A stretch of 12,565 nt of DNA from Deltaproteobacteria bacterium (GCA_024277475.1 JAJRVC010000115.1:1-12565), one strand, 5' to 3'. Shown: positions 1 to 7,020, counted from the stretch's first letter. Notes: generated by a model not told the origin, from the letters alone. Numbers and translations: made by a program.

Positions 1-183
1 CAAAAAGGAGATGGTTCCACTGCTGGCCGGGAAGACACCGGTGATGATATTGAAAAGCGTGGTTTTGCCCGCGCCGTTGGGACCTATAATGCCTTTGATC
101 GTACCTGCTTTCACGCGGAAGCTTACTTCCGACAGGGCAATTAAACCGCTAAATTTTTTGGTTACCGCATTGAGATGAAGCAT
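1..183 (-). CDS. livG: Branched-chain-type ABC transporter ATP-binding protein LivG, N-terminal part (cut by window edge)
   Basis: The first 61 codons read leftward from an ATG at 183-181. The protein begins MLHLNAVTKKFSGLIALSEV, typical of the LivG/BraF subunit. A perfect Walker A motif GPNGAGKT lies at residues 34-41, followed by TTLFNIITG. This subunit hydrolyses ATP at the inner membrane to drive import through LivH/LivM. Its ATG shares one base with the TAA stop of the upstream livM, so it is translationally coupled and in the same operon. The signature motif, Walker B and the rest of the protein lie outside the window. A neighbouring livF would be expected next but cannot be seen. Family assignment is firm; substrate is unknown. 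Confidence 0.93.
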   Translation of the reverse strand, partial: MLHLNAVTKKFSGLIALSEVSFRVKAGTIKGIIGPNGAGKTTLFNIITGVFPASSGTISFL

Positions 184-1163
184 TATTTAACCGCTTCCCT
201 CCTTCTCAGTTTCAATAAAAAGCCGGCGGAATCTTTAAGTCCCTGAAGCAGGCCATTTGGGAAAAAAAGCATGATAACAATCAGCGAAAGTCCGTATATT
301 GCTCTTTTATAATCGGCGAATATGGTCAGGTATTCATTTAAGAATGTCAGTGAGGCCGCGCCGATCATTGCACCCCATAGAATGGTAAACCCGCCGAAGG
401 CTAAAACCATGATGATATCGATGGCGAACATAATCGATCCTGTCGCCGGGGATATGAAGGTAACAAAATGGGCATATAAGCTGCCCGCCAGTGAAGCAAA
501 AACTGAAGACAGGATAAACACTTTTACTTTATATTTTTTTACGTCCGCACCGAACAATCGGGTGATATCCTCGCTTTCCTTGGTCGCTATGAATATCCGG
601 CCTACCCGGGAGTCCACCAGGTTTAAGGCGAATAAAAGCAGGAGCAGGGTCACCGGCCAGACCACAAAATAAAAGCGTAGGTCCGAATCAATCAAAAAAT
701 TGCCGAAAGATATCGAAGGGATGGAAGACAATCCCTGAAGCCCTCCGGTCAGCCAGGCCATTTCACTGATCAATACGCCGACGATGATCGTAAAGCTCAA
801 CGTGGCAATCGCCAAATAGTGTCCTTTCAATCGCAGCACCACGGTCCCGATGCCCCAGGCGGCCAAAAACGAAATTCCCTGGCTCAAAGGGATGGATATC
901 AGAGGATGGAAATTGTAGCGCAGAGAAAAAATGGCCGAACTATAGGCTCCGATGGCAAAAAAGGCGGAATGCGAAATGGACAACTGGCCGGCATATCCGG
1001 TCAGCAGGCAAAGCCCCATGGCGACGATGGAATAAAGAGCGATAAAATTCATCACATTGAGGTAATAACCATCACCGAGCAAAAGCGGCAGCAGCAGCAC
1101 TCCCGCTGCCACAAACCACCATGCCCATATATTGGGTTTTTTAATTGCATTCGCCATCATCAC
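183..1163 (-). CDS. livM: LIV-type ABC transporter permease LivM
   Basis: This 326-residue, strongly hydrophobic protein has about eight to ten membrane segments and the normal length for LivM. Family hallmarks are visible: GLCLLTGYAGQLSISHSAFFAIGAYSSA-like sequence around residues 50-77, and a late AFGGFTILWGAMIGAASL stretch that resembles the loop contacting the ATPase. It forms the transmembrane channel with LivH. The first in-frame start is GTG at 1163, followed directly by two ATGs. No good Shine-Dalgarno precedes them, so initiation is probably coupled to the MmgE/PrpD gene, whose stop lies 4 nt upstream. The true start among these three codons cannot be decided. The gene ends in a TAATG overlap with livG. 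Confidence 0.93.
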   Translation of the reverse strand: MMMANAIKKPNIWAWWFVAAGVLLLPLLLGDGYYLNVMNFIALYSIVAMGLCLLTGYAGQLSISHSAFFAIGAYSSAIFSLRYNFHPLISIPLSQGISFLAAWGIGTVVLRLKGHYLAIATLSFTIIVGVLISEMAWLTGGLQGLSSIPSISFGNFLIDSDLRFYFVVWPVTLLLLLFALNLVDSRVGRIFIATKESEDITRLFGADVKKYKVKVFILSSVFASLAGSLYAHFVTFISPATGSIMFAIDIIMVLAFGGFTILWGAMIGAASLTFLNEYLTIFADYKRAIYGLSLIVIMLFFPNGLLQGLKDSAGFLLKLRRREAVK

Positions 1164-1167
1164 ACCA

Positions 1168-2541
1168 TCAGTATAAAAACCCCATGAGCGGGGTCACATC
1201 CTGGAAATTTTCCATATCGGCCACCATGGCGATTGCCTCCTGCAGCCGCGCCGTTTCGATGGGTTTCACGGAATATGCGGCACATTTGATGAATTTTTCG
1301 GCACACGCCTCATAGTCCATTGGACGAGCCGGGTTTCCCAAAGGCAGTTCGATGGTCTGTCTTAAGGCGGGATGACCTTCCAGCTCAATTTCAATCTGTG
1401 TCTTGCCCAGGACAAAATCAGTTCGCAATAAAGGGTCCGGCTCAACATAAACTCGCCGGGCAAGATCCAGAAGTTGGTTGTTATGCAAAAATTCCGGTTC
1501 AAGTTCTTCTAAAAAAACATCGCCCCGAATGAGGGCGGCGGCAACTGTGTACTGAATAGAGAACTGGGCCGCAGTGACTGATTCCGGTTTTATTTTCTGC
1601 GCGCGCGGCTCGCCCACCAGTTGGAATACTTCAGGGCAGGTTCGAACGGTAATACGCCGGATTCGTTCAGGATCCAGTTTGACCTGATTGCGCAGCCGGA
1701 GAGAAAGATCGATAGACGCATGGGTGGCACGACAGGCTGAAAAAGGCTTGATCGTGATCTGTTCGCCGTACCATTTCCGGCCGAGCTCCCGGCTCAGGTA
1801 TTCCAGGCGGGGATCCGGCTCAAAGGCTTTCAGGTACCCGTATTTTCCCAGCAGAAAGTCTTGCGCGCCGGTGAAACCTTGCGATGTCAAAAGTACCGAA
1901 AGCAGGGCGCCCTGGGCCACGATGCCCTGCTGCAGTCGTAAAGATAACGCCCCGTCCAGGGCACATTGTCCGTCTCCCACGGCAAATGAGAAAGAAAGAC
2001 CGAGCGCATTGCGGACTTCTTGTGGTCCGAATCCCATGGCCTTGGCCAGAGCGGCGGTAGGTCCGAAGATTTTAAACAAATTGTTTCGTCCGCTTTGCAT
2101 GGCGTTTTGTCTAACGGCCAATCCCATGCGTATAATCAAATCCTGTCCGACGGCCAGGGCCGTCAAAAATTTTCGGCCGGTCAATCCACCCTTCAGTTCG
2201 CCCAGGGTCAGTAAGGCCGGTACCGTCGAAGCCGAAGGGTGAACGGGAAGAAAATCCACGCAATCATCAATCTCCAGAGCACGGGCCATGGTCCCGTTGC
2301 ACCAGGCCGCCAGCGGTGCGGGAAGTTGATGGCCGAAACCGACCACATGAGCTTCCCTGGCTCCTCCCCATGACCGGGACATGCTGACGACCGTGTCAAT
2401 GCCAGGAGCCGTTGATCCGGCCAGCATTGCTCCCAAGGTGTCCAGTGTGCTTCTCTTGGCCGACGCGATGGCTTCAGGAGTCATATCTTCAAAACAGGTT
2501 TCAGCCACATATTCGCTGATTCTTTTCGATTCTCCATCCAT
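1168..2541 (-). CDS. MmgE/PrpD-family enzyme (cis-aconitate decarboxylase / methylcitrate dehydratase fold)
   Basis: This 457-residue protein matches MmgE/PrpD in length and layout. It has an early STLDTLGAMLAGS motif at residues 31-43, the NGTMARALEIDDC segment at 82-94, HPSAS at 101-105 and KPFSACRATH at 263-272. Relatives decarboxylate cis-aconitate or dehydrate 2-methylcitrate, so a tricarboxylate- or hydroxyacid-like substrate is likely, but the reaction here is unknown. The active site looks divergent. The usual GFHxT motif is replaced by NNLFKIFG (residues 151-158) with no histidine, and the usual K-R-L-H-P-G segment reads LSLRLQQG (197-204). The ATG overlaps the livH TGA by one base and livM begins 4 nt after the stop, so the gene is embedded in the transporter operon. 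Cytosolic; no signal peptide or membrane segment seen. Confidence 0.85.
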   Translation of the reverse strand: MDGESKRISEYVAETCFEDMTPEAIASAKRSTLDTLGAMLAGSTAPGIDTVVSMSRSWGGAREAHVVGFGHQLPAPLAAWCNGTMARALEIDDCVDFLPVHPSASTVPALLTLGELKGGLTGRKFLTALAVGQDLIIRMGLAVRQNAMQSGRNNLFKIFGPTAALAKAMGFGPQEVRNALGLSFSFAVGDGQCALDGALSLRLQQGIVAQGALLSVLLTSQGFTGAQDFLLGKYGYLKAFEPDPRLEYLSRELGRKWYGEQITIKPFSACRATHASIDLSLRLRNQVKLDPERIRRITVRTCPEVFQLVGEPRAQKIKPESVTAAQFSIQYTVAAALIRGDVFLEELEPEFLHNNQLLDLARRVYVEPDPLLRTDFVLGKTQIEIELEGHPALRQTIELPLGNPARPMDYEACAEKFIKCAAYSVKPIETARLQEAIAMVADMENFQDVTPLMGFLY

Positions 2542-3443
2542 CAGTCCCCCAGTACCTCCTCTTCTTTCAGCCCCTCTTTTATCCGAGGACCCATTATCCC
2601 GCGGGGCATAAACAACAAAACATTGATAATGACAATGAAGGTTACCAGTTCCTTTAGGCTGCTGGAAAGAAAAGTCGCCGCGAAAGACTCCAGAAATGAA
2701 AATACAAAACCCCCGATAACCGCACCGACAAAACTGCCCATCCCCCCGAGCATGGCGGCTGAAAAGCCTTTAATCGCCAAAAGCATCCCGCCGCTGTAAC
2801 TAATCATCGTCAATGGGGTTATGATAATGCCCGCAACGGCGCCCAGCACGGCGCTCATGGCAAATGACAGCATGACCATTCGCTGGACGCGGATACCCAT
2901 CAGTCCGGCAGCCGTTCGGTCCAGAGCACAGGCCTTCATGGCCTTGCCGGTAATCGTAAACTGAAAATACAGTACCAGAATAAAAACCACCAGCACCGTA
3001 AGGCCGATCACCCATATCGATTGAGGCGCGATGGCAGCACCAAAAAATTTCAGGGGAGTGTCACCGGAAAAGGGTGGGAAGCGATGGATATCGGCATCCC
3101 AGACATGCATGGCCGTTCCGGATATCATTAATGAAGCACCGATGGTGATAATCAAAACAATAATGAGGGAAGACTTCTTGCCGGGTCGATATGACACCTT
3201 CATCAAGGCCATGCCGATGACAGCGGTAATGCCGGTGGTTAATGGAATAGCCAGGTAAAGGGGCAGTTGCATCTCTCCGTAGAGAGTAACCATGATCATC
3301 CCGCCCAGCATAACGAATTCGCCCTGGGCGAAATTGATGATGTTAGTGGTGTTGTAAATGAGGGCAACACCCAGGGCGACCAGCGCATACATGCAACCGA
3401 CGGGCAGGGCTGCGAATATTGCCTGAATAACATCGGTGACCAT
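2541..3443 (-). CDS. livH: LIV-type ABC transporter permease LivH
   Basis: This is a 300-residue polytopic membrane protein with the LivH hallmark ALIYNTTNIINFAQGEFVM near residues 25-43. A cytoplasmic ALDRTAAGLMGI loop in the second half is the expected contact with the ATPase. It has about eight membrane segments and a short charged C-terminal tail rich in Lys and Glu. I place the start at the ATG at 3443-3441 because an AAAGGAAA ribosome binding site sits about 9 nt upstream. A longer frame opens at 3479, but it adds only a polar, proline-rich 12-residue extension that contains this ribosome site. The TGA stop shares a base with the ATG of the MmgE/PrpD gene. It pairs with LivM to form the import channel. 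Confidence 0.93.
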   Translation of the reverse strand: MVTDVIQAIFAALPVGCMYALVALGVALIYNTTNIINFAQGEFVMLGGMIMVTLYGEMQLPLYLAIPLTTGITAVIGMALMKVSYRPGKKSSLIIVLIITIGASLMISGTAMHVWDADIHRFPPFSGDTPLKFFGAAIAPQSIWVIGLTVLVVFILVLYFQFTITGKAMKACALDRTAAGLMGIRVQRMVMLSFAMSAVLGAVAGIIITPLTMISYSGGMLLAIKGFSAAMLGGMGSFVGAVIGGFVFSFLESFAATFLSSSLKELVTFIVIINVLLFMPRGIMGPRIKEGLKEEEVLGD

Positions 3444-3535
3444 CGGAATTTTTCCTTTCCCAGGCTGGGGAAAACCCATGCAACCGGTCGGGATGATCGC
3501 AAGGTTTCCCCCTGAAATGAATCGAAAACCGCAAT

Positions 3536-4678
3536 CTATTTAATAATTTTCCATTCTTGTCCGATGACCTGATAGAGTACCATATTTTCGGCGGACAGGC
3601 CGCCGTGGTTGTCCGGCGCGTAATTGAAAACGCCGTTGATTCCGACGTAACCACGGGTCTTTTCAATGACGTCCCGCAATTTTTCTTTGTCGGTACCGGC
3701 TATTTTAATGGCCGCCATCATTAAATTAAAGGCATCGTAGGCACAGGCGCCAAACTGATTGGCATCTTTGCCGAATTTATCTTTGTAAGCCTTCTGGTAA
3801 TCCAAGATGACTTTCTTTTGGGGATCGGAGTTCGGCAAATCTGCAGCACCGTAAAACTTGAAAGCTGCCGTTTTTACTCCTTCAGCGTTTTCCCCGGATG
3901 CTTCCAAATAGGCTTTGGACAGGGTGGAATGGGCCTGGTAAAGGGGAAGATCCAAGCCAACCTGCCGGTAGTTCATGGTTACGATGACCGGTGCCCGACT
4001 CGAAGACCAATTGACCACTGCCTGGGCATTGGTTTTTTTTATTTTGTTCAGCATGGGCGTCAGGTCGGTGTCTTCCATCGTGTATTTGTCATCAAAAACG
4101 ATTTTGATTCCATAACCAGCCGCCTGGTCTACAAGCTGCTGACGACCGCCGTCACCAAAACCATCCTGGCTTGACATGACCGCAATCTGTTGGATACCCT
4201 TTGCACGCATATCGCTGAGAATTTTGCCCACCACGATGGTGTCGTCAACAGGGGTTTTGAAAACCCATTTTTTAACAGGATTCACAATGCTGCTGGCCGA
4301 GCCGAGCATGATGGTCGGGACCCGATATTTTTCGACAATCGGAATTGCCGGCATAGCCGTCCAACTGGTCGATATGCCGATGATGGCATCCACTTTATCT
4401 TTTCTGATCAGCCGCGTGACCATCCGAACAGCCACATCTGGTTTGCCCTCGGTATCATAAAAAACAAATTCAACGGATCTGCCGTTGATGCCTCCCGCAG
4501 CATTCAATTCCGCAGCTAACATTTCGAGGGTATTTTTTTCAGCCCCTCCGACAAAAGCACCTCTGCCACTAAGCAACAGCGGAGAACCGATGCGAATCGG
4601 TTCGGAAGCAATGACCGTCAGAGACCACATTGACATGGCCAAGACCCCAATAAAAATGATAATTGTACGTTTTTTCAT
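3536..4678 (-). CDS. Periplasmic substrate-binding protein of the LIV-type ABC transporter
   Basis: This 380-residue protein belongs to the Leu/Ile/Val-binding-protein family (Peripla_BP_6). It has a basic N-terminus (MKKR), a hydrophobic core to about residue 22 and a likely signal-peptidase I site after VIA (about residue 24). Mature sequence opens with EPIRIGSPLLLSGRGAF, the usual first strand and ligand loop. Further family signs are LNAAGGINGRSVEFVFYDTEG, the IIGISTSWTAMPAIPIVEKYRVP region and a late YDAFNLMMAAIK helix. Many family members bind aromatic acids, amides or other carboxylates rather than amino acids, and the ligand cannot be read from sequence. A strong AAAGGAGGAAG ribosome site lies just before the ATG. 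The gene lies 53 nt downstream of the TetR gene and 92 nt upstream of livH, a common layout when the binding protein is made in excess. Confidence 0.93.
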   Translation of the reverse strand: MKKRTIIIFIGVLAMSMWSLTVIASEPIRIGSPLLLSGRGAFVGGAEKNTLEMLAAELNAAGGINGRSVEFVFYDTEGKPDVAVRMVTRLIRKDKVDAIIGISTSWTAMPAIPIVEKYRVPTIMLGSASSIVNPVKKWVFKTPVDDTIVVGKILSDMRAKGIQQIAVMSSQDGFGDGGRQQLVDQAAGYGIKIVFDDKYTMEDTDLTPMLNKIKKTNAQAVVNWSSSRAPVIVTMNYRQVGLDLPLYQAHSTLSKAYLEASGENAEGVKTAAFKFYGAADLPNSDPQKKVILDYQKAYKDKFGKDANQFGACAYDAFNLMMAAIKIAGTDKEKLRDVIEKTRGYVGINGVFNYAPDNHGGLSAENMVLYQVIGQEWKIIK

Positions 4679-4731
4679 GGCCTTCCTCCTTTATTAATTT
4701 TTCGGGTTAAAAAAAACATTGAAGTCCTGTG

Positions 4732-5331
4732 CTAAGTTACCTGGGGTAAAAGACCGCCAAATAAAATATTTATGATTTGGTCGGCTATCTGCTCAAGTGA
4801 AAGGCTTTTGTCAGGATGGTACCAGTGATAGAGCCAGTTGATCATGCCGATGATTCCAAAAGTGGCCACTGTCAGATCGCAATCAGCCAATTTTCCCGAC
4901 TTTTGCAGTGCGACAAGACAATCTTTGTACAAATAAAACACGTTTTTCTCTTTATCCTTGACCATCTTATGCAGGACGCCACTTAAAAAACGCTTATCTT
5001 CTATGATAATTTTGGCCCCCTTGCGATCTGTTTTGATGGAAAGAATGTGCCTGGAGATGGCCTCGCGCAGTTCATCAACCGGATCTTTATGACCGGTTAA
5101 ACATGACTTTAAAGTGAAATAGAGTTGGTTCGAAAATTGTTCGATGATCGTGTAGAGAATCTCTTCTTTATTATGGAAGTGATAATAGATGGCAGCCTGG
5201 GTAAGACCTACTTTTCGACAAATGTCCCGCACCGATGCCTTTTGATATCCATACTCGTAAAACAGATCGATCGCCGCTGAAATAATTTCCTGGCGCCGGT
5301 TATGCGTGGCATTTTTTTTTGGGGCTGTCAT
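4732..5331 (-). CDS. TetR/AcrR-family transcriptional repressor
   Basis: This 199-residue protein has a TetR_N DNA-binding domain at about residues 13-58. It shows the classic pattern IISAAIDLFYEYGYQKASVRDI, then the recognition helix region TQAAIYYHFHNKEEIL. The C-terminal half is all-helical with a GMINWLYHWYHPD segment, which resembles regulators that sense acyl-CoA esters (KstR2/FadR-like C-terminal domain); ligand type is therefore only a guess. It is the first gene of the leftward operon, 53 nt upstream of the binding-protein gene, so it probably represses its own operon through the palindromes at 5387-5396 and 5519-5528. The start at 5331 has an AAGGA about 12 nt upstream, slightly far. 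The next ATG does not preserve the N-terminal basic arm. Confidence 0.92.
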   Translation of the reverse strand: MTAPKKNATHNRRQEIISAAIDLFYEYGYQKASVRDICRKVGLTQAAIYYHFHNKEEILYTIIEQFSNQLYFTLKSCLTGHKDPVDELREAISRHILSIKTDRKGAKIIIEDKRFLSGVLHKMVKDKEKNVFYLYKDCLVALQKSGKLADCDLTVATFGIIGMINWLYHWYHPDKSLSLEQIADQIINILFGGLLPQVT

Positions 5332-5377
5332 CGGCTTATGGCGTCCTTATTTTCGGGAAAAATCAAAAGATACAAAA

Positions 5378-5406
5378 TACTTACTAAACGATCGTTAAGT
5401 TGTCAA
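5378..5406 (-). promoter_or_regulatory. Probable promoter of the TetR / LIV operon
   Basis: Read leftward, a perfect TTGACA -35 box lies at 5406-5401. A 17-nt spacer follows, then a weak TAAGTA -10 at 5383-5378, about 45 nt before the TetR start codon. The palindrome AACGATCGTT sits inside the spacer, the classic position for steric repression. The -35 and spacing are convincing; the -10 is poor. Confidence 0.55.
5387..5396. promoter_or_regulatory. Putative TetR operator 1
   Basis: Perfect 10-nt palindrome AACGATCGTT followed by AA, lying between the -35 and -10 of the leftward promoter. An identical palindrome with the same following AA recurs at 5519-5528. TetR-family operators are often of the WACGNNCGTW type. 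Binding by the adjacent repressor is inferred. Confidence 0.6.
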
Positions 5407-5470
5407 TAAAAAATTGATTAATTTTTTAAATTTTATAACAGACTGTAATTAAACATAATAACAAATATTT

Positions 5471-5486
5471 ATATATAGCTATATAT
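5471..5486. repeat. 16-nt AT palindrome between the two operators
   Basis: ATATATAGCTATATAT is perfectly self-complementary. It lies in an extremely AT-rich stretch (about 5400-5520) between the two putative operators. In such a biased sequence it may be chance, or a bent or easily melted DNA segment serving the divergent promoters. Confidence 0.3.
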
Positions 5487-5505
5487 TTTTTATCAAAAAA
5501 TTTTG

Positions 5506-5528
5506 TATAAATTTATAGAACGATCGTT
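5506..5528 (+). promoter_or_regulatory. Putative TetR operator 2 with rightward TATAAA box
   Basis: The second copy of AACGATCGTT lies at 5519-5528. It would overlap the expected transcription start of a rightward promoter whose -10 is TATAAA at 5506-5511. No good -35 box is visible, only T-rich DNA around 5486-5492. The arrangement suggests the repressor also controls rightward transcription into the gene-poor gap, or that two dimers cooperate on the leftward operon. Confidence 0.42.
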
Positions 5529-5840
5529 AACATTGGCTAAACATCTATCCTGCCAAAAAAATGCTCCAGTTAATGTAAAAATTCTTGTTATCCTCAAATC
5601 ACAGTCCTATTTTCAAAATGAACCTTCCCCTCTTTCGTCCTCACCGTCTCACCATTATATTAGGGTAACCGAATCTGCGGCACACGGTGATTTTCATTGG
5701 GATACGCGATGAAATATGGAGCGTGTCATAATTGGCATAAACGGGTCGGGTAGCTATGTATTATCATTAGGCTGATCCGTTGGACTAAATTGATACTCAT
5801 CGATCCGATATGCGTCCAGTTTTGATTTTCCTGACCTGGA

Positions 5841-5882
5841 GCCGGTTGTCACTGGGGGTCAATTTCCGGTGTCATTTCGGGT
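5841..5882. mobile_element. Possible remnant of an IS21-family terminus
   Basis: GTCA recurs at 5848, 5858 and 5871 within GGTTGTCACTGGGGGTCA and CCGGTGTCATTTCGGG contexts. Closely spaced GGTGTCA/GGGGTCA motifs are typical of the multiple terminal repeats of IS21-family elements. No transposase (IstA/IstB) reading frame is present, so at most an end fragment remains. Based on remembered sequence style, not on an alignment. Confidence 0.25.
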
Positions 5883-5889
5883 AAACGTC

Positions 5890-5902
5890 TAAGCGACGCT
5901 TA
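5890..5902. repeat. 13-nt palindrome TAAGCG-A-CGCTTA
   Basis: Perfect 6-bp arms around one base. ACGTCT just before it (5885-5890) is complementary to AGACGT at 5918-5923, giving a nested symmetric structure. It could be a protein-binding site or an element end; no nearby gene explains it. Confidence 0.3.
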
Positions 5903-6121
5903 ACAATCTTTTCTGTGAGACGTCCATATGACAGAAGTAGCTAATATCTGGATTTTCGATTTAACTTCTCCAAAAGCGCTAATAGCCCGCTCTTCTTTCT
6001 GCCGATCTGCCTGTGATCCTTTGACTCTTCTTAAACAGTTTGCATAAAGATTGGAGCTCGATAATTTGATAGCATACCGACATTATTAATGTTTGACCTT
6101 TTACGAGATTGTCAATCTTAG

Positions 6122-6185
6122 TAGAAACCCAAAAAAGCCAGCGCTACGCTAATATATCTGTAGACAGCTTATTTTAGGGTTTCTA
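6122..6185. repeat. 64-nt hairpin element with 9-bp perfect terminal inverted repeats
   Basis: TAGAAACCC at 6122-6130 is the exact reverse complement of GGGTTTCTA at 6177-6185. Inside, AAAA (6131-6134) pairs with TTTT (6172-6175) and AAGC (6135-6138) with GCTT (6167-6170), giving about 17 bp with two single-A bulges. A small AGCG/CGCT stem-loop sits at 6140-6150. The outer ends start and finish with TA. It may be a small MITE-like palindromic element or a structured RNA segment; no T-tract follows, so it is not a normal terminator. Confidence 0.45.
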
Positions 6186-6348
6186 TCAGTATAAATAAGC
6201 AGGAAACAATCTGAAATGGAAGGAGTGCGACAACGCTGTCAAAAAGAAACCTGAATGGAAACTAGGGGCCGCTTTATGGACATATTCTGTGGCCAGATTG
6301 GATCGCAGAGGAAAATGTCAATAAATAATATAGCCCTATAATTCGAAA

Positions 6349-6470
6349 TTCTAAGCAGACAAACAATATCTTATACAGATCCGGATAAACAATGCCGGAT
6401 TGGAAGGTTCTGGTTGCCAATCGTATCCGATGCATCGATGGAGGCTTCGGCTTTATCCTGCATCGTTTTT
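6349..6470 (+). ncRNA. Candidate small RNA of about 120 nt
   Basis: A perfect TATAAT at 6337-6342 would start transcription near 6349, although no clear -35 is visible. Downstream come a first hairpin (ATCCGG 6379-6384 with CCGGAT 6395-6400) and then a strong intrinsic terminator ending at 6470. No open reading frame of note lies between. Size and architecture fit a trans-acting bacterial small RNA, but the terminator could equally be left from a lost gene. No Rfam family is recognised. Confidence 0.33.
6428..6470 (+). terminator. Strong intrinsic terminator with UUCG tetraloop
   Basis: CGATGCA (6428-6434) pairs with TGCATCG (6459-6465). GAT (6437-6439) pairs with ATC (6455-6457), and AGGC (6442-6445) with GCTT (6450-6453, one G-U) around a TTCG loop at 6446-6449. 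TTTTT follows at 6466-6470. The C(UUCG)G loop and U-tract are textbook. There is no recognisable gene immediately upstream, so it implies a rightward transcript in this gap. Confidence 0.72.
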
Positions 6471-6913
6471 AACTGATGATTTTTCTTAAAGAACTTAGCA
6501 AAAATGGCCGATTTTCATGCCCAGCAAGCTATCAAGTGGCTGGATTGGCACAACCAACAATACAGAGCATCATAAAAAGACCCGTCGGCGGTTCCTCGAC
6601 TGACCCGCGCGATGGCCGACTACCTTCCCTGAGAAAACCCTCAAGGCATCGTCGCATACATGATAGGCGGCCTGGCCCCGGCCCAAAAACTATGGCCGTC
6701 CTCTTATCTTAAGCCTGCCCCCCCTTTGAACTGATTGTCCCTGGCCTGGTGGGTCGCTATATTCAAGAGACGACGCACAAGGCGGGACTGACAGCAGCGC
6801 CTTATTGGTTGCGCTATTTTATCTGCAAAATAGCAAATGCTAAGGCGACCAAAACATGAGCACAACATCCGGACGCTGGAATTTTGGATTTCACCTCCAG
6901 TGGGTATCATTGA

Positions 6914-6943
6914 TTCATACTATTAGAAATTACCTGATAGAAT
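6914..6943 (+). promoter_or_regulatory. Possible promoter of the amidinotransferase gene
   Basis: TTCATA at 6914-6919, an 18-nt spacer and TAGAAT at 6938-6943 (five of six -10 matches) would start transcription near 6950. That leaves a leader of about 110 nt before the start codon. Prediction by eye; moderate to weak. Confidence 0.35.
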
Positions 6944-6966
6944 ACTGGTAAATTATTAGGAACACA

Positions 6967-6982
6967 GGGTCTGTAGGGTCTG
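6967..6982 (+). repeat. Tandem heptamer GGGTCTG-TA-GGGTCTG
   Basis: Two exact copies at 6967-6973 and 6976-6982 lie in the predicted leader of the amidinotransferase gene, 9 nt apart start to start. They could be an RNA- or protein-binding site, or chance. Confidence 0.25.
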
Positions 6983-6999
6983 CTAATAAAAGAACAACC

Positions 7000-7020
7000 T
7001 TAAATAGACTGGCTATTTAA
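7000..7020 (+). promoter_or_regulatory. 21-nt palindrome in the amidinotransferase leader
   Basis: TTAAATAG, a 5-nt spacer, then CTATTTAA: perfect 8-bp arms ending 27 nt before the ribosome site at 7048-7055. It could be a DNA operator or an RNA stem-loop in the leader. With a weak A/U stem, an operator is the likelier use. No regulator gene adjacent to it is visible. Confidence 0.45.

Noticed and set aside
1688..2242. 184-codon plus-strand frame opposite the MmgE/PrpD gene
   Set aside because: Arg/Ser/Pro-rich shadow of a clearly conserved gene on the other strand.
3444..3479. Longer LivH start with 12 extra residues
   Set aside because: The extension is polar and proline-rich and contains the AAAGGAAA ribosome site of the inner ATG at 3443.
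5503..5712. 69-codon frame just after operator 2
   Set aside because: Its start would lie upstream of the expected transcription start, no ribosome site is present and the sequence has no recognisable domain.
6476..6712. 78-codon frame with a faint XRE-type helix-turn-helix look (AQPTIQSIIK, later LPSLRK)
   Set aside because: The similarity is short, the rest is Arg/Pro-rich and random-looking, and no ribosome site is visible. At most a decayed regulator.
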